Positions 1-5,830 of a DNA stretch of 6,297 nt are shown in pieces; position 1 is the first letter of the stretch; each line of letters starts with the position of its first letter. Made by a program: the position numbers and the translations under genes. The notes beneath the pieces were generated by a model that was not told the DNA's origin, did no database searches, and saw only the letters and a list, made by a program, of their open reading frames with translations. The stretch lies in assembly GCA_903831485.1 (NCBI GenBank), contig CAIKXW010000356.1:1-6297 (forward strand). The letters are read 5' to 3'. This DNA is from an uncultured Alphaproteobacteria bacterium (GTDB lineage Bacteria > Pseudomonadota > Alphaproteobacteria > Caulobacterales > Hyphomonadaceae).

Positions 1-173
1 ATGCGACTCAATCGCTTGAAGGAATCACGCTCGCCTCAACACGGGAATCCCCCAGAGTCAGAATTTCAGACGGCTGGTATAAGTACACGCTTCGCGCTCG
101 CCACCACTGAGGAGCCACCGAAGGCTGCCTCTCGAATGCGAACCAGCAGGGCGAGGGGGGGAACTCGCCGCGC

Positions 174-209
174 AAAACAAAAGCGCCGCCGTCTTTCGAC
201 AGCGGCGCT
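174..209 (-). terminator. Intrinsic terminator of the first secreted-protein gene
   Basis: Read on the minus strand, an 8-bp perfect stem (AGCGCCGC with GCGGCGCT, plus-strand 182-189 and 202-209) continues, after one mismatch, into a 3-bp inner stem (GTC/GAC) closed by a GAAA tetraloop. The tract TTTTGTTTT follows directly. It lies about 20 bases past the stop codon at 231. A GC-rich stem, a stable tetraloop and a T-run make a classic rho-independent terminator. Confidence 0.9.
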
Positions 210-230
210 CCATTCATTTGCCCGCAGGCC

Positions 231-1328
231 TCACCCCTCGTCGCGGTCGCCGGCCTCGCGGATGTCCTTGCCTGCGCGGTCAGCCGCGCGGCCGCCTTCG
301 AGAATGCCGAGAAGGCCGTGATTTCCTTCATGGCAGGCGTATTCGTAGACTTGGTCGTTGACGCGGTTCAGTCCGACCTCGCCCTTCCAGACCTGGCTGT
401 AGAGCGCCGGATCGTGAACCTCGAACTCGTACAGCACCTGGGTGTCGGAATAGCGTGTGAAGCGCTCGATGATCTTGCCGGCGGGCGTCACCTGCGCCTG
501 GCCGCCGCCTTCCGGATTGATGTTGATGGTCTCGACCACCAGCGTGTCGCCTTCCCACCAGCCAATCGAGTCGCCGAGATACTTGTTAAGCGCCGCCGGC
601 TTGTGCTCGGCGTTGAGCGGGATCACGCGCGCGTCGTGGTTCATCTCGACGACGATCACCACATGGTCCGGGCTCTGGATGATCTGGTAATTGTTGTTGT
701 AGAGCACGTTCATCATCGGCGGGCCGCCCGAGCCGCCGAAGCCGACGATGCAGCGCTCGCCCGCGCCGCGCTCTTCCGGATTGTCATAGCCCGATCCGCG
801 CCCGCGCGAGCCGCGGATCGACGTCAGCAGCTTGTGGCCCTCGTCGGAGAACGGCACCTGCCCGCTCGGCGGATCGACGATCCACGAGGTGCGCCATGTG
901 CCTTTCACATTGGCGTAGCTCGTGCCCGGATCGATCCAGAACGCGTTGTAGCCGCGCCCCGCCGCGAGATCCTTGCCGTCGAGCAGGCCATCCTCGGTCT
1001 TCTGGTTGTCGTCGGTCTGCTGGCGGATGTTGGAGGGATTGGCGGCGCGCGCCTTGGCTTCTTCCTCGTCGGTCATGACCAGCGCCTTCATCGTGGCTGG
1101 CCGCGTGAGGCGCGTGTTGGAGGCGTTCGACCAGACGCCCTGCAGGTCGGGTTGGCCGAAGGACAGGCGCGGCGCGACATATCCGGCGGCCATCCGGTCG
1201 CCTTCCTTCGCGGGCTTCTGGTTCGGGACAAACACGCGGCCGTTGGTGTCCTGCGCCGCGGCGACGCCCGGCGCGGCGAGCATTGCGGCGGCAATCACCG
1301 CCAGCGAGATGTGGCGCAACTTGATCAT
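231..1328 (-). CDS. Secreted protein of uncharacterised family, downstream tandem paralogue
   Basis: This 365-residue protein has a Sec signal peptide: basic MIKLRH, a hydrophobic stretch to about residue 24, and a likely cut after AAA near residue 25 (before QDTNG). The mature protein is therefore probably periplasmic. I recognise the sequence type, with PDLQGVWSNAS at 60-70 and GDSIGWWEGDTLVVET at 252-267, from proteins of Proteobacteria and Acidobacteria usually left as hypothetical, but I know no function for it. Other marked stretches are GYNAFWIDPG (126-135), a WRTSWIV segment (145-151), QSPDHVV (218-224), HDAR (231-234) and the C-terminal YACHEGNHG (330-338). Its only cysteines, C193 and C332, match those of the neighbouring paralogue. 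The ATG at 1328 is chosen because GGGAGG sits 5 bases upstream and the signal peptide starts there. The open frame continues upstream to 1676 without coding character and overlaps the next gene. Confidence 0.88.
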   Translation of the reverse strand: MIKLRHISLAVIAAAMLAAPGVAAAQDTNGRVFVPNQKPAKEGDRMAAGYVAPRLSFGQPDLQGVWSNASNTRLTRPATMKALVMTDEEEAKARAANPSNIRQQTDDNQKTEDGLLDGKDLAAGRGYNAFWIDPGTSYANVKGTWRTSWIVDPPSGQVPFSDEGHKLLTSIRGSRGRGSGYDNPEERGAGERCIVGFGGSGGPPMMNVLYNNNYQIIQSPDHVVIVVEMNHDARVIPLNAEHKPAALNKYLGDSIGWWEGDTLVVETININPEGGGQAQVTPAGKIIERFTRYSDTQVLYEFEVHDPALYSQVWKGEVGLNRVNDQVYEYACHEGNHGLLGILEGGRAADRAGKDIREAGDRDEG

Positions 1329-1360
1329 CTGGTCCTCCCGGGGCCGCCGGCTTCGCCGGT
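1329..1360 (-). promoter_or_regulatory. 5' leader with hairpin and Shine-Dalgarno site
   Basis: Going toward the minus-strand start codon at 1328, the leader has a short hairpin (CCGGC-GAA-GCCGG, plus-strand 1347-1359), then CCCGGGAGG, then the ATG. GGGAGG at 1334-1339 is a strong ribosome-binding site 5 bases from the ATG and fixes the start. The same order of elements precedes the paralogue at 2622. I see no convincing -35/-10 pair upstream. A 10-bp palindrome, CCGAATTCGG, lies at 1386-1395 but has no assignable role. Confidence 0.6.
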
Positions 1361-1496
1361 CGTGCTGTTGTATCGCGGGAAGATGCCGAATTCGGTTGTT
1401 GGGGACAAGCATCCCGCGTCTTTTGGCACAATCAACTCGCGCCGAAGTGAGGCCAGCCCGGCCCATCTCTGGGGAACGCCGGGCGAGCGATGCGCC

Positions 1497-1530
1497 AAAA
1501 CGAAAACGCCGCTGTGATTCCACAGCGGCG
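1497..1530 (-). terminator. Intrinsic terminator of the second secreted-protein gene
   Basis: On the minus strand, a perfect 10-bp stem (CGCCGCTGTG with CACAGCGGCG, plus-strand 1507-1516 and 1521-1530) with a 4-base GAAT loop is followed by TTTTCGTTTT. It begins about 25 bases beyond the stop codon at 1555. It separates the two paralogues transcriptionally and resembles the terminator at 174-209 in stem sequence and tail. Confidence 0.92.
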
Positions 1531-1554
1531 CTTCCAAACCAAACGGCGTCGCGG

Positions 1555-2622
1555 CTACTCCTCGCGGTCGCCGTCTTCGCTGATATTGCGGCCGTCCTTG
1601 TCGGCCACGCGGCCGCCTTCAAGAATGCCGAGAAGGCCGTGATTGCCTTCATGGCAGGCGTATTCGTACATCGCATCAGTGGCGTTGAGCGACATCTGGC
1701 CCTTCCACGTCTGCGTGTAGGTCGCCGGATCCTCGACCTCGAATTCGTAGAACACCTGCTTGTCGTTGTAGCGCGAGAAGCGCTCGGTGATCTTGCCGGT
1801 CGGCGAAATCTGGATGCCCGAGCCGCCGCGCGTCATGTTGATCGTCTCGACCACCAGCGTGTCGCCATCCCACCAGCCGATCGAGTCGCCCATCCACGGC
1901 GCGAGCTCCTTGGGGCGGTGCTTTGCGTTCAGCGGGATGATGCGCGCGTCATGGATCATCTCGGATTCGATCACGACATGATCGGGAGACTGAATGATCC
2001 GCAGGTTGTTGTTGTAGAGGTAATTCCCGATCGGCGGGCCGGACGTGCCGAGGATGATGCACCGCTCGTTGAGGTTGCGCTCTTCGGGATGGTCATAACC
2101 ATTGCCAAGCCGCGGGCCGTATCCACCGCCGCTCACGCCCGGCTTGGTCGGCACCTGTCCGCTGGCGGGCTCGACGATCCAGGAGGTGCGCCAGGTGCCC
2201 TTCACATTGGCGTAGTTGCTGCCCGGATCGATCCAGAACGCATTGTAGCCGCGGCCCGAAGCGAGGTCCTTGCCATCGAGCAGGCCATCGGACGCCTTCT
2301 GGTTGTCGTCGGTCGCCTGACGGATGTTGGAGGGGTTGCTGGCGCGGGCCTTTTCAGCCTCGTCGGGCGTCATCACCAGATTCTTCATCGCGCCCGGCCG
2401 GCGCATCGTGGTGTTGGACGCATTGCTCCAGACACCCTGCAGGTCCGGCTGACCGATTTTCAGACGAGGAACCTTGTATCCAGGCTCCACAACCGGTGCA
2501 GCGATGGCGGCCCTGTCGGTCTCTTGCCCGACAGCTGCTGGGCTGGTCTGGGCGAAGGCGGCGCCAGACAGCGTCAGGGCCACCGTAATTGCCGCCAGCG
2601 AGGCATGGCGCAGATTGATCAT
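1555..2622 (-). CDS. Secreted protein of uncharacterised family, upstream tandem paralogue
   Basis: This 355-residue protein is well over half identical, by eye, to the product of 231-1328 and aligns with it over nearly its whole length. The signal peptide (MINLRHASLAAI...AAFA, cut near residue 24 before QTSPA) predicts export. Shared landmarks are GQPDLQGVWSNASNT (57-71), GLLDGKDLA (113-121), GYNAFWIDPG (125-134), QSPDHVV (211-217), HDAR (224-227), GDSIGWWDGDTLVVET (245-260) and YACHEGNHG (321-329), followed by an LLGILEGGR stretch. The only cysteines are C188 and C323, the same two positions as in the paralogue. The paralogues differ most in the segment after SGQVP, where this copy is glycine-rich (about 162-176). 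The ATG at 2622 is preferred over an in-frame GTG at 2631, because GGGAG is 8 bases from the ATG but abuts the GTG. Function is unknown. Confidence 0.88.
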   Translation of the reverse strand: MINLRHASLAAITVALTLSGAAFAQTSPAAVGQETDRAAIAAPVVEPGYKVPRLKIGQPDLQGVWSNASNTTMRRPGAMKNLVMTPDEAEKARASNPSNIRQATDDNQKASDGLLDGKDLASGRGYNAFWIDPGSNYANVKGTWRTSWIVEPASGQVPTKPGVSGGGYGPRLGNGYDHPEERNLNERCIILGTSGPPIGNYLYNNNLRIIQSPDHVVIESEMIHDARIIPLNAKHRPKELAPWMGDSIGWWDGDTLVVETINMTRGGSGIQISPTGKITERFSRYNDKQVFYEFEVEDPATYTQTWKGQMSLNATDAMYEYACHEGNHGLLGILEGGRVADKDGRNISEDGDREE

Positions 2623-2656
2623 CAACTTCACTCCCGGGATCGCCGGCTTGGCCGGT
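2623..2656 (-). promoter_or_regulatory. 5' leader with hairpin and Shine-Dalgarno site
   Basis: On the minus strand this has CCGGC-CAA-GCCGG (plus-strand 2643-2655), then CCCGGGAG, then the ATG at 2622, spaced 8 bases from GGGAG. The order and much of the sequence match the leader at 1329-1360, including GACCGGC at the outer edge. The remainder of the gap to the next gene (to 2790) contains several GCCGG/CCGGC repeats but no clear promoter or T-tailed terminator. Confidence 0.55.
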
Positions 2657-2790
2657 CATGTCTGTAACTTGTCTTACGCGATAAATGCCCAAACCGCGAA
2701 GCCCCACAAGCTGCGGGGGTGTCGCGCCACGGCCTTCTCGCGCTGAAGTAAAGCCGGGTTACCAGCCGGTTTTTGGGGCCGGTTTCCGGC

Positions 2791-3429
2791 TCAGCGCTTT
2801 CCGTCGAGCACGGCCTGCACCAGCGCCACGGCCTGGGGCGAATCCCACTCAGCCGGAACTGTCAGGCGAGCGACTTCCTTGCCCGTCTTGTCGTAGATGA
2901 TGGTGGCCGGCAGCGCGCCCGTCTTGGCTTCCGACTGCAGCACCTGCTCCCCGTCGAAGAAGAAGGGCAGGTCCTGCCCAACCAGCTCGCGGAACTTCGC
3001 CAGCGTCGTCTCGCGCGTCACGCCCTGACCGTAGCCATAGGCCACCGGGACAACCGCGACGTCCTTGCCTTCAAAAGCCTTCTGCAGCCGCGCAAGGCTG
3101 GGCATTTCGGTCACGCACGGGCCGCACCATTCCGCCCAGATATTGTAGACCAGCACCTTGCCCTCGAACGCCTTGAAGGTGTGCGATGCGCCGGTCTCGT
3201 CCGTGAACGCCGTGGTTGGCGCCGACAGGCCCTCCGACGGGCCGAACTCAAGGTCCAGCCGCTCGAACTCGCCCGTCTTGAACGAGGCCAGCTGGCTGTC
3301 GCCCGCAGGCGCCGCGGCCTGGTCCGGAACCGAGGCGGGATCCGACGCCGCCGGCGGCTCGGCCGCTGGCTGGCAGGCCGCGGCAAAGAGTGCGAGAAGC
3401 GCGGCTGAAACGACGGGTCGCAGGTTCAT
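2791..3429 (-). CDS. tlpA: TlpA/ResA-type thiol-disulfide lipoprotein
   Basis: This 212-residue protein has a short basic start (MNLRP), a hydrophobic stretch and a possible lipobox ending in AAAC with C19, so it is probably a lipid-anchored protein facing the periplasm. A proline/alanine-rich linker spans about 21-45. The thioredoxin fold follows, with the redox motif WCGPC at 101-105 (C102, C105) and the cis-proline segment ALPATIIYD around P174. Proteins of this family reduce periplasmic disulfides, often for cytochrome c or copper-centre assembly. The Bradyrhizobium TlpA works in cytochrome aa3 biogenesis, and from memory rhizobial tlpA also lies next to argH, which is why I use the symbol. 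The ATG at 3429 is chosen because the signal sequence begins there. The frame is open to 3480, but that would put 17 non-signal residues ahead and deepen the overlap with argH. The lipobox lacks the usual leucine at -3, so anchoring by an uncleaved helix is an alternative. Confidence 0.9.
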   Translation of the reverse strand: MNLRPVVSAALLALFAAACQPAAEPPAASDPASVPDQAAAPAGDSQLASFKTGEFERLDLEFGPSEGLSAPTTAFTDETGASHTFKAFEGKVLVYNIWAEWCGPCVTEMPSLARLQKAFEGKDVAVVPVAYGYGQGVTRETTLAKFRELVGQDLPFFFDGEQVLQSEAKTGALPATIIYDKTGKEVARLTVPAEWDSPQAVALVQAVLDGKR

Positions 3430-4822
3430 GACGAAAAATCCCGACAGCAATTCCATGTGGGGCGGCCGGTTCTCGGCCATGCCCGATCAGGTCATGGAGG
3501 CGATAAACGCGTCCATCGATGTGGACAAGCGCCTCGCGACACAGGACATCGCTGGATCGAAAGCCCACGCCGCCATGCTGGCGAAGACCGGCGTGATCTC
3601 GGCGGCGGACGAATCCGCCATCAGACAAGGCCTCGATCAGGTCCTGGCGGAAATCCGCGAAGGAAAGTTCCAGTTTTCCAAGGCGCTGGAAGACATTCAT
3701 CTGAATGTGGAATCGCGCCTGAAGGAGATTATCGGCGAGCCCGCCGGCCGCCTGCACACGGCGCGATCCAGAAATGACCAGGTCGCTGTCGATTTCCGCC
3801 TCTGGGTCAAATCCGCGTGTGAGACGCGCCGCGACCAGCTGGCCGTCCTGATGAAGGCGCTGCTGGCCCAGGCCGAAGCTCACGCCGACACCGTCATGCC
3901 CGGCTTCACCCACCTGCAGACCGCCCAGCCTGTCACCTTCGGCCACCACCTGATGGCCTATGTGGAAATGTTCGATCGCGACCGGGGCCGCTTCACCGAC
4001 GCCGTCGTGCGCATGAACGAAAGCCCGCTCGGCGCAGCAGCGCTTGCCGGCACAGGCTTCCCCATCGATCGCCACATGACAGCGAAGGCGCTCGGCTTCG
4101 ATCGGCCGATGGCAAACTCGCTCGACTGCGTCAGCGCCCGTGACTTCGCGCTCGAAGCGCTCAGCGCCGTCGCGATCTGCGCGCAGCATCTCTCGCGCCT
4201 CGCTGAGGAGATCGTGATCTGGTCGTCCGCCCAGTTCGGATTCGTGCGGATGTCGGACGCGTGGTCCACCGGCTCCAGCATCATGCCGCAGAAGCGCAAC
4301 CCCGACGCCGCCGAACTCGTGCGCGCGAAATCCGGCCGCGCCATTGGCTCGCTCGTCCAGCTCTTCACCATCATGAAGGGCCTGCCGCTCGCCTATTCGA
4401 AGGACATGCAAGACGACAAGCAGACCACGTTCGACGCGTTCGACGCGCTCGATCTCAGCCTCCAGGCGATGACCGGCATGATCGCCACGATGACCCCCAA
4501 CAAGGAGCGCATGCGCGCCAGCGCGTCATCCGGCTTCAGCACCGCAACAGATCTCGCCGACTGGCTCGTCCGCGAACTCAACATCCCCTTCCGCGAAGCC
4601 CACCACATCACCGGCGCCGCCGTGAAAGCCGCCGAAACAGCGGGCGTCGCATTGCCCGACCTGCCGCTCGCCACGCTGCAGAAGCTGGAGCCGCGCATCA
4701 CCGACAAGGTGTTCGCCGTGCTGACCGTCGATGCGTCGGTCGCCTCTCGCCAGAGCTATGGCGGCACGGCGCCTGCGCGTGTGCGCGAGCAGATCGCCGT
4801 CTGGAAGGGAAAACTTGGTTGA
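3428..4822 (+). CDS. argH: Argininosuccinate lyase
   Basis: This 464-residue cytoplasmic enzyme splits argininosuccinate into arginine and fumarate, the last step of arginine synthesis. It belongs to the fumarase/aspartase superfamily and normally forms a homotetramer with active sites shared between subunits. The family hallmarks are present: WGGRF at 11-15, [11 protein letters not shown] at 109-119, [10 protein letters not shown] at 159-168 with the expected catalytic base H162, and the signature loop [12 protein letters not shown] at 282-293 carrying the catalytic serine (S283 or S284). SKDMQDDKQ (324-332) is also typical, and the length is normal. The ATG at 3428 gives the usual short lead before WGGRF. 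An ATG at 3455 would start directly at it and has no Shine-Dalgarno site either. Only a weak AGG lies 3 bases before 3428, so the transcript may be leaderless. The start codon overlaps that of the divergent tlpA-like gene. Confidence 0.97.
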   Translation: MTKNPDSNSMWGGRFSAMPDQVMEAINASIDVDKRLATQDIAGSKAHAAMLAKTGVISAADESAIRQGLDQVLAEIREGKFQFSKALEDIHLNVESRLKEIIGEPAGRLHTARSRNDQVAVDFRLWVKSACETRRDQLAVLMKALLAQAEAHADTVMPGFTHLQTAQPVTFGHHLMAYVEMFDRDRGRFTDAVVRMNESPLGAAALAGTGFPIDRHMTAKALGFDRPMANSLDCVSARDFALEALSAVAICAQHLSRLAEEIVIWSSAQFGFVRMSDAWSTGSSIMPQKRNPDAAELVRAKSGRAIGSLVQLFTIMKGLPLAYSKDMQDDKQTTFDAFDALDLSLQAMTGMIATMTPNKERMRASASSGFSTATDLADWLVRELNIPFREAHHITGAAVKAAETAGVALPDLPLATLQKLEPRITDKVFAVLTVDASVASRQSYGGTAPARVREQIAVWKGKLG

Positions 4823-4836
4823 TCGCGTGCGCGATC
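4821..4836 (+). other. Hairpin at the argH stop codon
   Basis: GATCGC-GTGC-GCGATC forms a perfect 6-bp stem with a 4-base loop, overlapping the last two bases of the TGA stop. No T-run follows, so it is not a standard intrinsic terminator. It could protect the 3' end, help termination, or be chance in GC-rich DNA. Confidence 0.3.
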
Positions 4837-4900
4837 CGGCCCCAGGCGCGTCTGCACCGCATTCGCACCCACAGCGATTTGGTCGCGGCTTTCTTCCGGC

Positions 4901-4914
4901 TTGACGTACGTCAA
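4901..4914. promoter_or_regulatory. Putative FNR/FixK-family operator (TTGA-N6-TCAA)
   Basis: TTGACGTACGTCAA is a perfect 14-bp palindrome in the 142-base gap between argH and the cytochrome b561 gene. The arrangement TTGA-N6-TCAA is the shape bound by CRP/FNR-superfamily regulators such as FNR, FixK and related proteins. Its centre is about 57 bases before the ATG at 4965. A class II activator site (centre near -41.5) would put the transcript start around 4949. The -10 candidates there (TGTTAC at 4939, TTACGA at 4941) are poor. The first half also reads as a -35-like TTGACG, so repression is possible. Confidence 0.5.
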
Positions 4915-4944
4915 CGCACGCTCTGAGTCCGCGGCGCCTGTTAC

Positions 4945-4963
4945 GAAGGGCAAGGAGCCCTTC
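4945..4963 (+). promoter_or_regulatory. Hairpin enclosing the Shine-Dalgarno site of the cytochrome b561 gene
   Basis: GAAGGGC (4945-4951) pairs perfectly with GCCCTTC (4957-4963) around the 5-base loop AAGGA (4952-4956). The ribosome-binding site AAGGAG (4952-4957) therefore occupies the loop and the first base of the descending stem, 7 bases before the ATG at 4965. It either presents the site in the loop or reduces access to it, and may tune translation. Confidence 0.5.
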
Positions 4964-4964
4964 C

Positions 4965-5528
4965 ATGAACGACAGCCCGCTTCACAAGCGCTATCCCAAC
5001 AGCGCCATCCTGCTGCACTGGCTCGTCCTGTTGCTCGTCGTTGCGGCATACGCCTGCATCCTGCTGCGGACGAACTTCGAACGCGGCAGCGATATCCGCG
5101 AAGGCCTCAAGGCCTGGCACTTCATGCTAGGCCTCAGCGTGCTCGCCGCCACCTTCCTGCGCATCGGCCTGCGCGTCCTGGTATGGAAGACCCCGCCGAT
5201 CACGCCAGAGCCGCCGCGCATGCTTCACCTGCTGTCGATCGCAGCCCACCTCTCCATCTATGCCTGGCTGGTCGCGATGCCGTTTGCCGGATGGACGATC
5301 CTCAGCGCCGAAGGCGATCCGATCCCGTTCTGGGGCCTGAACCTGCCGCCGCTCACCAGTCCGGACAAGGCTCTGGCCGACCAGGTCAAGGAACTTCACG
5401 AGACAGGCGGAACCGTTGGCTACTTCCTGCTCGGCCTGCACGCAGCCGCAGCCTTGTTCCACCACTACTTCATGAAGGACGACACGCTGCGCAGGATGCT
5501 TCCTGGCAAGGGACGCACAGGCGTCTAG
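4965..5528 (+). CDS. Cytochrome b561 family di-heme membrane protein
   Basis: This 187-residue protein has four transmembrane helices (roughly 15-33, 50-70, 88-108 and 150-170) and is of the bacterial CybB/YodB type, usual length about 175-190. Likely heme ligands are H18 (in LLHW), H52 (AWHFMLG), H145 (LHETGG) and H159 (GLHAAAALFHH). The 14-residue spacing of the last pair equals that recalled for H137/H151 in E. coli CybB, and the first pair lies near H13/H45. Family members pass electrons between quinol and other acceptors in the inner membrane; E. coli CybB is reported as a superoxide:ubiquinone oxidoreductase. The ATG is set by AAGGAG 7 bases upstream. The gene is preceded by an FNR-like palindrome and ends in a TAG whose bases are shared with a stop on the opposite strand. 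The exact redox partner cannot be told from sequence. Confidence 0.93.
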   Translation: MNDSPLHKRYPNSAILLHWLVLLLVVAAYACILLRTNFERGSDIREGLKAWHFMLGLSVLAATFLRIGLRVLVWKTPPITPEPPRMLHLLSIAAHLSIYAWLVAMPFAGWTILSAEGDPIPFWGLNLPPLTSPDKALADQVKELHETGGTVGYFLLGLHAAAALFHHYFMKDDTLRRMLPGKGRTGV

Positions 5529-5716
5529 CACAGACTCGCCCGCGCATTCTTCTCCAGCGATGCATCAAGCGCCTCGCCCGGTATCTCCAGTTTCAGCTGG
5601 TCGCGATTGACCTACCCCGCCGTCGGGAAGGTCGCGCGGTCCATCTTCGCTTCCTGCGTCCAAAGACCTGTGCACGCGATCGTCTTCCTGCAGTGCACAC
5701 AGGCCTTCTTGATTGC
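5525..5716 (-). pseudogene. C-terminal remnant of a pyridoxamine 5'-phosphate oxidase-like (FMN-binding) protein
   Basis: Minus-strand reading from about 5716 gives an IKKACVHCRKT segment, then GLWTQEAKMDRATFPTAG, then a TAG stop (plus-strand 5612-5614). The same frame continues with VNRDQLKLEIPGEALD and ends LEKNARASLC at a TAG (5525-5527). From memory this matches the C-terminus of the PPOX-class FMN-dependent family (the DR_2398-like group), which has a HCxK segment, then LWDP, DRS..PT.GQ and a closing DQ..L stretch. The internal stop falls where that family has glutamine, so a CAG-to-TAG change would explain it. Further upstream the frame meets a TGA (5738-5740), and no FMN-binding N-terminal part is recognisable, so most of the gene is gone. 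The rest of the 302-base gap (5717-5830) shows nothing I can name. The family assignment is by eye and moderately sure. Confidence 0.55.
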
Positions 5717-5830
5717 CGGCTGGCTGGTTGCTCCGGATCATGCTTTCGTTACGCCAGATCATGGCGAGCGCGCCCAGTGTCGCCGATAGTGCACACTTCG
5801 CTGCGTGAGCTTGCCGATCAGAGGTTGCAT

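Noticed and set aside
1..173. Open frames on both strands at the left edge (1-321 plus, 8-331 minus)
   Set aside because: Both run through the terminator at 174-209 and into the 3' end of the secreted-protein gene, with low-complexity translations; I see no gene or clear promoter here, although TATAAG occurs at about 79.
1329..1676. N-terminal extension of the first secreted-protein gene up to 1676
   Set aside because: It would run through the terminator at 1497-1530 and overlap the neighbouring gene; the extra residues look non-coding, and a strong Shine-Dalgarno site plus signal peptide mark the start at 1328.
2616..2626. TTGATCATCAA at the start of the upstream paralogue, resembling an FNR half-site pair
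   Set aside because: The half-sites are separated by one base instead of four, and the sequence is accounted for by the start codon and first codons.
318..2667. Long plus-strand open frames opposite the two secreted-protein genes (318-1517 and 973-2667)
   Set aside because: They mirror the GC-biased codons of the minus-strand genes, have arginine/alanine-rich translations with no family features, lack ribosome-binding sites, and run across both terminators.
2746..2790. Repeated GCCGG/CCGGC hairpins after the tlpA-like gene, with a TTTTT run at 2770-2774
   Set aside because: On the minus strand, where the gene is read, the run is A rather than T, so it is not an intrinsic terminator for that gene; no plus-strand gene ends here.
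3248..4411. Minus-strand open frame opposite argH
   Set aside because: It is the antisense shadow of argH, which has unmistakable family motifs throughout.
5692..5796. Direct repeat AGTGCACAC at 5692-5700 and 5788-5796
   Set aside because: Only nine bases, one copy lies inside the pseudogene remnant, and there is no inverted-repeat or transposase context to suggest a mobile element or operator pair.
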